From UBA5603 sp964501315 (GTDB lineage Bacteria; Bacillota_I; Bacilli_A; Izemoplasmatales; Hujiaoplasmataceae), in NCBI GenBank assembly GCA_964501315.1, contig CAZCSO010000018.1:1-29753 (forward strand): a stretch of DNA of 29,753 nucleotides, given 5' to 3'. Position 1 is the first letter of the stretch. Each line of letters starts with the position of its first letter. Position numbers and translations under genes: made by a program. Below the pieces are notes generated by a model. That model saw only the letters and a program-made list of their open reading frames with translations, was not told the DNA's origin and did no database searches. Below, piece after piece: positions 23,888-29,753 of the stretch.

Positions 23888-24232
23888 GTGCAAAATGAAA
23901 TACTGACTAAATTGTCAAACAACGAATTGTCCGTAGCAAAAGCGTATAAGGGGTTGTATTCTCAACCACGACGTCACCGAAGAAGAGCACATTTCATTAA
24001 GCTTCGAATCACCATTCCGGATGAACGAGGCGTCACACGGTTCTTAGCCTTTCTATTCTTCTTCCCAATCCCTTTGTTTATTGGAAAGATTGCTTTGCGA
24101 AAGATGAATAACTTTTCTCAAGATCAAATCCCTTTAAGCAAAAACGAATTACTCGATTTGATTAGCGTACGTGGTATCAAGATTGAAGTCAAAACTCACG
24201 ATGGCGAAGACATCGTCATCAAAACCATTTAA
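23888..24232 (+). CDS. Small membrane protein with N-terminal SHOCT-like motif
   Basis: A 114-residue protein in three parts. The N-terminal helical motif ILTKLSNNELSVAKAYKGL (about residues 5-23) resembles motifs in the next two genes. A basic linker follows (RRHRRR), then a strand LRITIPDE and one hydrophobic segment (about 51-68). The C-terminal domain ends in IKIEVKTHDGEDIVIKT, which resembles the end of the protein at 24758. GTG 23888 is supported by AAAGGAGGAC 9 nt upstream, and no in-frame ATG is nearby. Its stop codon overlaps the ribosome site of the DUF2089-type gene. Likely a stress-sensing or membrane-associated small protein, by inference only. Confidence 0.72.
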   Translation: MQNEILTKLSNNELSVAKAYKGLYSQPRRHRRRAHFIKLRITIPDERGVTRFLAFLFFFPIPLFIGKIALRKMNNFSQDQIPLSKNELLDLISVRGIKIEVKTHDGEDIVIKTI

Positions 24233-24244
24233 GGAGGAATTATC

Positions 24245-24733
24245 ATGCCAGCGAATAAACGTTTCGATTTTAATGATTTCCCATTTGGAAAAGAATTTTC
24301 AAAGGAATTCAAAAACGAATTCAAGAAAATTCCATCTAAAAACCCAGTATTGTCAACCTGTCCAGTTTGTCATCATGAACTGACGGTAACCCACTTGGTG
24401 TGCGAACAATGTCATACCGGTATCGACGGAGCTTTCACCTTATCAAAATTTAATTATCTGGATACAGAAAAGTTGTACTTTATCGAAGTGTTCGTCAAAA
24501 ACCGTGGTAACATCAAAGCCATTGAAAAAGAAATGAATTTGAGTTATCCCACCATCAAAAAAATGTTGGATGACGTCATCGTCGGATTAGGATACTCGCC
24601 TGATTCAAGCGAAGAAACCCCAGTAACACCTTCAGAACCACAAAAACCCAAAACATCAAAAGCAGACATCTTGGATCAACTTGAAAACGGAACCATCTCT
24701 GTGGCAGAAGCCATAGAGAAAATGAATCAATAA
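24245..24733 (+). CDS. DUF2089-type zinc-ribbon/HTH protein
   Basis: A 162-residue probable transcriptional regulator. A four-Cys zinc ribbon (C39, C42, C53, C56) is followed by GAFTLSKFNYLDTEKLYFIE and a helix-turn-helix (about 86-117, RGNIKAIEKEMNLSYPTIKK), the DUF2089 layout. A Pro/Lys linker leads to a C-terminal SHOCT-like motif (ILDQLENGTISVAEAIEKM, about 142-160) shared with both neighbours. The N-terminal 30 residues are an added Phe/Lys-rich helix (DFPFGKEFSKEFKNEF). AAGGAGG lies 7 nt before ATG 24245. It may regulate the twin promoters at 23457 and 23816; that is inference. Confidence 0.85.
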   Translation: MPANKRFDFNDFPFGKEFSKEFKNEFKKIPSKNPVLSTCPVCHHELTVTHLVCEQCHTGIDGAFTLSKFNYLDTEKLYFIEVFVKNRGNIKAIEKEMNLSYPTIKKMLDDVIVGLGYSPDSSEETPVTPSEPQKPKTSKADILDQLENGTISVAEAIEKMNQ

Positions 24734-24757
24734 TAAAAAGAAAAGAGGAAAACAATC

Positions 24758-25141
24758 ATGGCTAAAAAAGAAAATAGAGTCGAAAGAATGAAAATATTGA
24801 ACCTTTTATCAAAAGGACTTATCTCTGCAGATGAAGCAGAAAAGTTATTGCTCGCAATTGGTGAAGAAGAAGAACTTCCTGTCGTTGAACAACCAACCAA
24901 AAAAACACCGTTTCGCATGTTAAAAATCTTGGTTGATTCCGCCGATGGCGATAACATCAAGATTCAAATTCCGATTGAATTTGCAAAATTATTAAAATCA
25001 AGTCGCTTTAATGTCGATAAGCTTGACGACTTAAATTTAGATATGGATGCATTAATCGGTATGATTAACTCCGGCGCAGTTGGTGAGCTTGTCAATATCA
25101 CGTCAGAAGACGGCGATGTCATTGTCATCAAAGTAGAATAG
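24758..25141 (+). CDS. SHOCT-like domain protein (YvlB/LiaX N-terminal-like)
   Basis: A 127-residue protein. The N-terminal helical motif (ILNLLSKGLISADEAEKLL, about 13-31) is of the type at the start of YvlB and LiaX stress proteins. The rest resembles the companion domain seen in Clostridia: LKILVDSADGDNIKIQIPIEF, an amphipathic region, then VNITSEDGDVIVIKVE at the end. No membrane helix. AGAGGA precedes ATG 24758. It lies 24 nt after the DUF2089-type gene and 5 nt before the exporter gene, so all four are likely one operon. Confidence 0.8.
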   Translation: MAKKENRVERMKILNLLSKGLISADEAEKLLLAIGEEEELPVVEQPTKKTPFRMLKILVDSADGDNIKIQIPIEFAKLLKSSRFNVDKLDDLNLDMDALIGMINSGAVGELVNITSEDGDVIVIKVE

Positions 25142-25146
25142 TGTGA

Positions 25147-26490
25147 ATGGTCATGACCGACGCAGCTGTACTTGATAAACCGAAGGTCAACGTCTTTAAA
25201 AACAAAAACTTCTCATTGCTCTTTTGGGGGGTTTTTGTTTCGAATGTTGCCCATATTATCTTCAATTTTGCCATCAGTTTGTATTTATTGAATCTATTAG
25301 AACCGTATTATGGCAAAGAAACATCTGCCATGATTCAAGCAATCTATTTAGCCGTATCGGGTATTGTATTGGTCTTATTGATTCCGTTCGGAGGCGTGAT
25401 CGCCGATAAGATTAGCAAAGTCAAAATCATGTACATAACCGATTTCATCAGAGGGTTTACAATCTTATTGACAGGGCTGATTTTATGGATTGATTTATCG
25501 ATTGTCGCTACTCTGATTGCTCTATTCGTAATGAACTTTATCTTAGCGGTCAACGCCTCTTTCTTTTCTCCGGCAGCGCAATCCCTATTACGGTTCATTG
25601 TCAGCGATGAAGAGTTACAACCAGGGGCATCGTTATTACAAGGATCCTCCAATTTTCAATCGATTTTAGGGTTGATACTGGGTGGTATCTTATTCTCAAC
25701 ATTGGGAATTGTATGGATTTTTCTAATCAACGGGATTGCGTACTTGATCTCAGCAATTACTGAAATCTTTATTAAGTACCAACATAACGATACGCTAAAC
25801 GGTCATCCGATGACGATGAGAGAAATGCTCATCGATATTAAGTCGGGCGCAAAGTATCTTTGGAATCAAAGAGGCATTTTCGATTTGCTCATCATGGCAC
25901 TAGCGATTAATTTCTTTACCGCACCGCTATTTGCCAATGCCATGCCTTATTTTATTACGTATCATTTGGCAGAAGAACCGACGTATTTGTTCAAAAATTT
26001 GTTTACGCCTGAAAATTGGTTTTCAATCATTGAAGTGGCGTTTTCAATAGGAGCGATTATTATGTCTCTTGTTTTAGCGAAACAGGCGACGAAATCATCG
26101 TATGCGAAATCGTTGAAATTTTGGATTGTTGGATTATTAGTTCCGTTGGTATTGGTTTCACTCTTCATGATTGGTTATTATCAATCCTTCGCCACGGTAA
26201 ATATTCTTTTAATTTCTACGGTTGTGTTGATGTTTGTTATGGGATTTGCGAATGTCGGTTTCAATGTTCCGGTGAGTTTAATCTTTCAACGCCGTGTTGA
26301 TCCGTTGATGCTCGGTAAAGTCAGTTCCGTTTCATCAGTCTTATCGCAAGCGTTAATCCCACTATCATCCTTAGCTGCAGGGGCCATTATTATGAATATT
26401 GGCATCACTTCATTGTATGTATTTTCGATTATCGGGATGGTTCTCGTTGCGGGAATCTATCTGTCAACCAAATCCATCAATCAATTATAG
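25147..26490 (+). CDS. MFS exporter, MefA-like family
   Basis: A 447-residue major facilitator protein with about 12 membrane helices. The loop between helices 2 and 3 reads GGVIADKISKVKIMYITD, the MFS motif A variant typical of MefA-like (MFS_3) proteins. FFSPAAQSLLRFIVSDEELQPGASL after helix 4 is characteristic of the same group, which includes macrolide and other drug exporters; the actual substrate is unknown. An unusual loop of about 35 residues lies near 268-302. ATG 25147 has no clear ribosome site and is probably coupled to the preceding gene. ATG 25153 is an alternative start. Last gene of the cluster. Confidence 0.88.
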   Translation: MVMTDAAVLDKPKVNVFKNKNFSLLFWGVFVSNVAHIIFNFAISLYLLNLLEPYYGKETSAMIQAIYLAVSGIVLVLLIPFGGVIADKISKVKIMYITDFIRGFTILLTGLILWIDLSIVATLIALFVMNFILAVNASFFSPAAQSLLRFIVSDEELQPGASLLQGSSNFQSILGLILGGILFSTLGIVWIFLINGIAYLISAITEIFIKYQHNDTLNGHPMTMREMLIDIKSGAKYLWNQRGIFDLLIMALAINFFTAPLFANAMPYFITYHLAEEPTYLFKNLFTPENWFSIIEVAFSIGAIIMSLVLAKQATKSSYAKSLKFWIVGLLVPLVLVSLFMIGYYQSFATVNILLISTVVLMFVMGFANVGFNVPVSLIFQRRVDPLMLGKVSSVSSVLSQALIPLSSLAAGAIIMNIGITSLYVFSIIGMVLVAGIYLSTKSINQL

Positions 26491-26493
26491 ATC

Positions 26494-26521
26494 AAAAAGG
26501 CAAAACGAATTTGCCTTTTTT
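26494..26521 (+). terminator. Rho-independent terminator of the exporter operon
   Basis: AAAAAGGCAAA (26494-26504) pairs with TTTGCCTTTTT around a 5-nt loop, 3 nt after the exporter stop, with a T-rich end. Confidence 0.92.
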
Positions 26522-26549
26522 ATTTATATTGGATTTTGATTTTTGCTTC

Positions 26550-26578
26550 TTACATTTTCTTTCATTTTGTGGTATACT
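26550..26578 (+). promoter_or_regulatory. Promoter of the rlmD leader
   Basis: TTACAT and TATACT (26573-26578) with 17-nt spacing and a TGG triplet just before the -10. Transcription should begin near 26584-26586, about 83 nt before the rlmD start. Confidence 0.75.
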
Positions 26579-26583
26579 TTTAA

Positions 26584-26649
26584 GTGATGATGAATCCGTT
26601 AGATTTGATTGTGGTTATGCATTCTGTCATCGCATAATCACTTTTTTTT
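26584..26649 (+). promoter_or_regulatory. Candidate transcription attenuator in the rlmD leader
   Basis: GTGATGATG (26584-26592) pairs with CATAATCAC (26633-26641), 8 of 9 positions, and is followed at once by eight T (26642-26649). The left arm begins at the predicted transcript 5' end. A short ORF runs from inside the left arm to inside the right arm, so a translating ribosome would melt the hairpin. The 40-nt loop can form a small inner hairpin (AATC/GATT). Structure inferred by eye. Confidence 0.55.
26587..26637 (+). CDS. Possible leader peptide of rlmD (16 residues)
   Basis: ATG ATG to TAA encodes MMNPLDLIVVMHSVIA. There is no room for a ribosome site: the predicted transcript start is only 1-3 nt upstream, so translation would be essentially leaderless. 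Its start codon is in the left arm and its stop codon in the right arm of the attenuator-like hairpin. It could be a chance open frame, but its exact fit to the hairpin is suggestive. Confidence 0.4.
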   Translation: MMNPLDLIVVMHSVIA

Positions 26650-26667
26650 AAGGAAGGATGTGGAACG

Positions 26668-28026
26668 GTGGACGAATTGCTGCAAACAACCCATAGAGTA
26701 CAATCGGTCGACATGACGCATGACGCCCTCGGTGTCTGCAAACTTGATAACGGTTATACCGTTTTTGTTTCAAATTTATTAAAAGGTGAAATTGCCGATA
26801 TCGTCATTACCGAAACTCGTAAAAATTACGGATTCGGTTCGGTTGTTAATTATATCGAAAAAAGTCCATTCCGCGTTATGCCCAAATGTGCTCACTACGA
26901 TGAATGTGGTGGCTGTCAGTTGATGCATATGGACTATGATTTGCAGTTGAGTTTTAAAAAGTATCGGATTGAGACCACATTGAAACGGATGGGTTTAACT
27001 GATGTCATCGTCAACGACATGGTCGGGATGACCAATCCCTACAATTATCGTAATAAAATTGAAATCAAATTCCGACAAGGAGAAAAAGGGTTAGAAGCCG
27101 GTTTTTTCCAAGTTAAGTCGCATCGTTTGGTTAATCTTGAAGAATGCCATATCATGCCTAAACGGATTTTTGACTTAATCACATTGGTAAAAAACATTGC
27201 CAATGAACTTCAAATCAAAGCTTACGATGAATCAGCGAAAACGGGTCTATTCAAATCGGCCGTTATTCGTGAATCATCGAAGACAAAACAATTGAGTTTA
27301 TTGCTTCACCTACCGGTGGGTGGCGATTTCGCATCATCGGATGTCTTCGTCAAAAAGATTATTGCGAAAATTCCGGAAATGGGATCAATTGCCTATACGC
27401 TCACGAATGATGAATCGTCGTTATCTAAAGATAAAATCCATGTCATCTACGGTGAAGATGGGCTAATTGATTCGGTTTGTGCTCTGGATTTTTACATTGG
27501 TCATCGTTCCTTTTATCAAACCAATCCCATCCAAACAGAGAAACTATATCAAAAAGCCATTGACTACGCTCAATTGACGGGTAAAGAAAAAGTGATTGAT
27601 GCATATTGTGGTATTGGCACCATTGCCTTAACCGTTGCGAAAAGCGCCTATAAAGTATTTGGTATTGAAATTGTGAAACCCGCGATATTGGACGCTCGAA
27701 AAAACGCTGAGTTAAATCAGATTAATAATGTCTTTTTCGAAGTTGGCGAAGCAGAAACGGTCATTCAAAAATGGAAAAAATTCAAATTTGACGTCATTTT
27801 CGTTGATCCCCCTAGAAAAGGCTGCGAAACGAGTTTACTCGATGCCATAATTTCGATGAAGATAGCGAAAATCGTCTATGTTTCATGTGATCCGGCGACA
27901 TTAGTCAGAGATTTGAAATACTTGTCGGATGGTGGATATCAAATCCATGAAATTACACCTTTTGACATGTTTCCACAAACAATTCACGTGGAATCAGTCT
28001 CATTGCTTTCCTATTCACGACCGTGA
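26668..28026 (+). CDS. rlmD: 23S rRNA (uracil-5)-methyltransferase, TrmA/RumA family (RlmCD/RlmD-like)
   Basis: A 452-residue enzyme that methylates uridine C5 in 23S rRNA with SAM. A TRAM domain at about 8-60 is followed by an iron-sulfur site formed by C74, C80 and C83 (CAHYDECGGCQ) with C160. SAM motifs are FYQTNP and DAYCGIGTIAL (311-321), then DPPRKGCE (380-387). The nucleophile is C407 in VSCDPATL and the base is E442. Gram-positive homologues (RlmCD) modify both U747 and U1939; tRNA-specific activity cannot be excluded. The start is GTG 26668, 10 nt after GGAAGG and at the right place for the TRAM domain. It has its own promoter and terminator. Confidence 0.92.
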   Translation: MDELLQTTHRVQSVDMTHDALGVCKLDNGYTVFVSNLLKGEIADIVITETRKNYGFGSVVNYIEKSPFRVMPKCAHYDECGGCQLMHMDYDLQLSFKKYRIETTLKRMGLTDVIVNDMVGMTNPYNYRNKIEIKFRQGEKGLEAGFFQVKSHRLVNLEECHIMPKRIFDLITLVKNIANELQIKAYDESAKTGLFKSAVIRESSKTKQLSLLLHLPVGGDFASSDVFVKKIIAKIPEMGSIAYTLTNDESSLSKDKIHVIYGEDGLIDSVCALDFYIGHRSFYQTNPIQTEKLYQKAIDYAQLTGKEKVIDAYCGIGTIALTVAKSAYKVFGIEIVKPAILDARKNAELNQINNVFFEVGEAETVIQKWKKFKFDVIFVDPPRKGCETSLLDAIISMKIAKIVYVSCDPATLVRDLKYLSDGGYQIHEITPFDMFPQTIHVESVSLLSYSRP

Positions 28027-28084
28027 TTTTCCTATCAACAACCATATGATTTTAAGCAATGAATTATATTCAGTACTATCATTT

Positions 28085-28126
28085 ACGCCATCGTCCCCCT
28101 TTTTTGGAGAGTCGATGGCGTTTTTT
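28085..28126 (+). terminator. Rho-independent terminator of rlmD
   Basis: ACGCCATCG (28085-28093) pairs with CGATGGCGT (28113-28121) and is followed by a run of T. The 19-nt loop can pair further (TCC/GGA). Confidence 0.92.
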
Positions 28127-28145
28127 CTCTATAAGAGACGATTTT

Positions 28146-28170
28146 TGAACTGATACCAAAAAGTTGTACT
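28146..28170 (+). repeat. Probable left end of an older IS3/IS150-type element
   Basis: TGAACTGATACCAAAAAGTT and the next five bases resemble the ends of IS150-group elements (TGAACT...CCAAAAAGTTG). It lies 59 nt before a truncated orfA. The matching right end is not in the window. Confidence 0.5.
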
Positions 28171-28204
28171 TTGATATAATGGAAGTATATGCTGGAGGTA
28201 TCAA

Positions 28205-28345
28205 ATGAAAGATAAAGGGAAAAAGAACAGATTATGGAGCGGAGAATTCAAATTAAAGGTTGTATTAGATATCATCGAAAATGAATTATCATACAGTCAA
28301 GCAGCTAGAAATGGATTGGTATGGAAATTAATGAGTGGGTCGTAG
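28205..28345 (+). pseudogene. Truncated IS3/IS150-type orfA (N-terminal fragment)
   Basis: A 46-residue frame starting at ATG 28205 with GGAGG 6 nt upstream. The first 35 residues (WSGEFKLKVVLDIIENELSY then SQAAR) are the N-terminal helix-turn-helix of an IS150-group transposase OrfA. The next residues are encoded by the inverted repeat of the inserted IS, and a stop follows at 28343. Homology therefore ends exactly at the junction near 28309, which marks this as an interrupted older element. The rest of that element is not seen on the other side of the insertion. Confidence 0.75.
28309..28341 (+). repeat. Left terminal inverted repeat of the IS
   Basis: Begins AAATGGATT and contains TTAATGAGTGG, both also present in the right repeat in opposite orientation. 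Confidence 0.75.
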
Positions 28346-28377
28346 TACCATATGTATAGGTAGGAGATGACTCAACC

Positions 28378-28725
28378 ATGCCAAGCAATAACTCAAAGTA
28401 TACGGAAGAAATGCGAGAACGGACAGTTCAACACATTTTGACATCGGGAAAGTCCGCAACGTCAGTGGCGGAGGAATTAGGGATTGATACGAACACGGTT
28501 TGTCGGTGGGTGCGGGAGCATCGGCGAAAGAACAACCTCCCAAGCTATCAGGAAGAGAAGGGAATCATCAAGCGTTCTGAACCGAAAATACCGTCCGATG
28601 AGAAGCGAAAGATCCGCGAATTGGAAGCGAAGCTGAAGGCAAGAGAAAAAGCTTTGGCGGACGAACGGGAGAACGTGGAGATTTTAAAAAGGTGCCTGCA
28701 CATCTTTATGCAAGCACGCGACTGA
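28378..28725 (+). CDS. IS3-family transposase OrfA
   Basis: A 115-residue DNA-binding part of the transposase. A helix-turn-helix of the HTH_Tnp_1 type lies at about 8-50 (VAEELGIDTNTVCRWVREH), followed by a charged leucine-zipper-like helix at about 75-112 for oligomerisation. ATG 28378 follows AGGAG by 11 nt. On its own it usually acts as a regulator. About one reading in several would shift frame near its end to make the full OrfAB enzyme, as known for this family. Confidence 0.9.
   Translation: MPSNNSKYTEEMRERTVQHILTSGKSATSVAEELGIDTNTVCRWVREHRRKNNLPSYQEEKGIIKRSEPKIPSDEKRKIRELEAKLKAREKALADERENVEILKRCLHIFMQARD
28683..28689 (+). other. -1 programmed ribosomal frameshift site
   Basis: In the orfA frame the codons read ATT TTA AAA AGG, giving the canonical slippery heptamer T TTA AAA. 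A -1 slip leads directly into the orfB frame (AAG GTG CCT), giving a fusion of about 412 residues. Confidence 0.8.
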
Positions 28726-29615
28726 AGTGCGAAGCGATGCATCGCCTGGAGTCTCGCCACAGCGTGCGGAGGATGTGCAGGGTTCTAGGAATCCGGGAAT
28801 GGCAGTACTATCAGTGGCGGCAACAAGAAACGAAACGGAAGCGAAGACGAGAACGGGAACAAGGACTTGTCCGTACGATTGAAACCAAGTTTCACGCAAG
28901 CGACGATGCCTATGGATGTCGGAAGATCACCAGAGAGCTTCGAAACGAAGGAATCTCCGTCAGCGAATGGAAAGTCCGGCGGATCATGCAGGAACATGGC
29001 CTCTACTCGGTCACTCAGAAGAAATATAGACCGTTTCGCCATCACCAAGAAACGAATCCTTACAAGCAAGACCTCGTGAAGCAGCAATTCCGCCCAGATG
29101 GTCCCAATGTCGTCTGGGCCGGTGACATCACCTACATCAAGACGAAGATCGGCTGGGTCTATTTGGCGATTGTCATGGATCTTTACAACCGAGAAGTGAT
29201 TGGTTACGCGACGAGTCAGTCGATTGACACCGAGCTTGTGAAGCGCGCCTTGGGAGAAGCCGTCGGACGGTATCCGGATACCGAAGGAACGATCTTCCAT
29301 AGCGACCGCGGGAGTCAGTATGCCAGTTCGGGCTACCAAACTCTCCTTGCCTCCTATCACATGCGAGGCAGTATGTCGAGAGGCGGATGTCCCTACGACA
29401 ATTCTTGTGTCGAGAGTTTCTTCGCTCAGTTGAAAAAAGAACGGATCTATCGAAGGACGTATCGTGACCTCAGCGAAGTCAATGCGGATTTGTTTGATTA
29501 CATCGAGCTTTTCTACAATCGAAAACGAATTCACTCGACCTTGAATTATCAAAAACCAATCGGATACAGATTTAGTAATGTGTCTTCCTTTTGTCCAAGC
29601 CAGGTGTTATTATAG
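28692..29615 (+). CDS. IS3-family transposase OrfB (DDE catalytic domain)
   Basis: A 307-residue frame overlapping orfA by 34 nt in the -1 frame. An HTH_21-like region covers about 60-120 (YGCRKITRELRNEGISVSEWKVRRIM), followed by the rve integrase core with the catalytic triad D145 (GDITYIKT), D205 (HSDRGSQY) and E241 (ESFFAQLK), the last two separated by 35 residues as expected. Also typical is YNRKRIHSTLNYQKP near the end. All key residues are intact, so the element may be active. The GTG at 28692 is only the first codon-like start; expression is expected by frameshifting from orfA. Confidence 0.93.
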   Translation: MPAHLYASTRLKCEAMHRLESRHSVRRMCRVLGIREWQYYQWRQQETKRKRRREREQGLVRTIETKFHASDDAYGCRKITRELRNEGISVSEWKVRRIMQEHGLYSVTQKKYRPFRHHQETNPYKQDLVKQQFRPDGPNVVWAGDITYIKTKIGWVYLAIVMDLYNREVIGYATSQSIDTELVKRALGEAVGRYPDTEGTIFHSDRGSQYASSGYQTLLASYHMRGSMSRGGCPYDNSCVESFFAQLKKERIYRRTYRDLSEVNADLFDYIELFYNRKRIHSTLNYQKPIGYRFSNVSSFCPSQVLL

Positions 29616-29670
29616 ATACAAAGAAAAGGATTCAAAACCAGAACAAAGGTACCAAGATGCAAAAACGCAA

Positions 29671-29701
29671 GACCACTCATTAAAAACCACTTAATCCATT
29701 T
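29671..29701 (-). repeat. Right terminal inverted repeat of the IS
   Basis: Read on the minus strand it begins AAATGGATT and contains TTAATGAGTGG, matching the left repeat apart from short gaps and an AAA/TTT difference. Confidence 0.75.
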
Positions 29702-29753
29702 GAAGTGGGAACTGTAGACCCTTTCAAAACGATAGCGTATGATTATTCCGAAA
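29702..29753. other. Unassigned sequence right of the IS
   Basis: 52 nt before the window edge. It does not continue the truncated orfA in any way I can see, which fits a deletion or rearrangement with the insertion. One frame is open through it but too short to identify. Confidence 0.4.

Larger units (their letters stand above)
28309..29701 (+). mobile_element. IS3-family insertion sequence, apparently complete (about 1.39 kb)
   Basis: Bounded by imperfect inverted repeats (28309-28341 and 29671-29701; 25 matches with short gaps). It contains orfA and orfB in the -1 arrangement. The base composition is visibly more GC-rich than the surrounding genes, which suggests recent arrival. The exact ends may be a few bases inward at the TGG triplets (28312 or 28322; 29698 or 29689). 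No target-site duplication was found at any of these ends. Inserted into the truncated orfA. Confidence 0.85.

Noticed and set aside
28785..29552. 255-codon open frame antisense to orfB
   Set aside because: It lies wholly inside a clear DDE transposase gene on the other strand; the product has no recognisable domain.
1..29753. Mycoplasma-type TGA = Trp code
   Set aside because: TGA ends several complete genes at the expected family length (ntpA, dnaE, uvrB), and Trp codons are TGG throughout.
1..29753. CRISPR arrays, tRNA or rRNA genes
   Set aside because: No regularly spaced direct repeats, no cloverleaf-like sequences and no rRNA signatures were seen on reading.

Overview
The window is about 30 kb of a fairly AT-rich chromosome of a low-GC Gram-positive (Bacillota) bacterium. 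TGA is used as a normal stop codon (for example at the ends of ntpA, dnaE and uvrB) and Trp is TGG, so this is not a recoded mycoplasma. Gene content and order fit a Mollicutes-like or deep Bacilli lineage (Acholeplasma, Haloplasma, Izemoplasma or Erysipelotrichia type): ytxK-like gene next to ackA, dnaE overlapping pfkA, a bacterial V-type ATPase operon, YidD, and a VanZ-like protein. The lineage is inference. Most boundaries are clean: strong AGGAGG-type ribosome sites, 1-8 nt overlaps inside operons, and clear intrinsic terminators between units.

Layout. (1) 1-2290: end of a nucleoside-type ABC importer operon, with the last 15 codons of a probable ATPase and two permeases. (2) 2291-2623: a long gene-free leader with two possible promoters and RNA-like inverted repeats, then a nine-gene V-ATPase operon to 11218 in the order stalk, C, I, K, F, E, A, B, D. 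(3) 11257-13830: convergent yidD, then a YtxK-like methyltransferase and acetate kinase. (4) 13833-19251: a secreted beta-repeat protein whose ribosome site lies in the ackA terminator, DNA polymerase III alpha (DnaE type, with a degenerate PHP site), and 6-phosphofructokinase. (5) 19271-23423: a cobalamin-binding-type radical SAM protein divergent from uvrB and vanZ. (6) 23457-26521: an AT-rich region with two near-duplicate promoters, an orphan 76-residue protein, three small proteins sharing a SHOCT-like helical motif (one is a DUF2089-type zinc/HTH protein), and a MefA-like MFS exporter. (7) 26550-28126: a TrmA/RumA-family 23S rRNA m5U methyltransferase preceded by a leader that combines a 16-codon ORF with a terminator-like hairpin. 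(8) 28146-29753: a remnant of an older IS3-type orfA, cut off by an apparently intact, more GC-rich IS3-family element with long imperfect inverted repeats and a canonical -1 frameshift site.

The two most interesting stretches are 23457-26521, which looks like a compact envelope- or drug-stress module with paired promoters, and the rlmD leader at 26584-26649, which looks like ribosome-mediated attenuation. They sit side by side, so a drug exporter and an rRNA methyltransferase are neighbours. No tRNA, rRNA or CRISPR array was seen.
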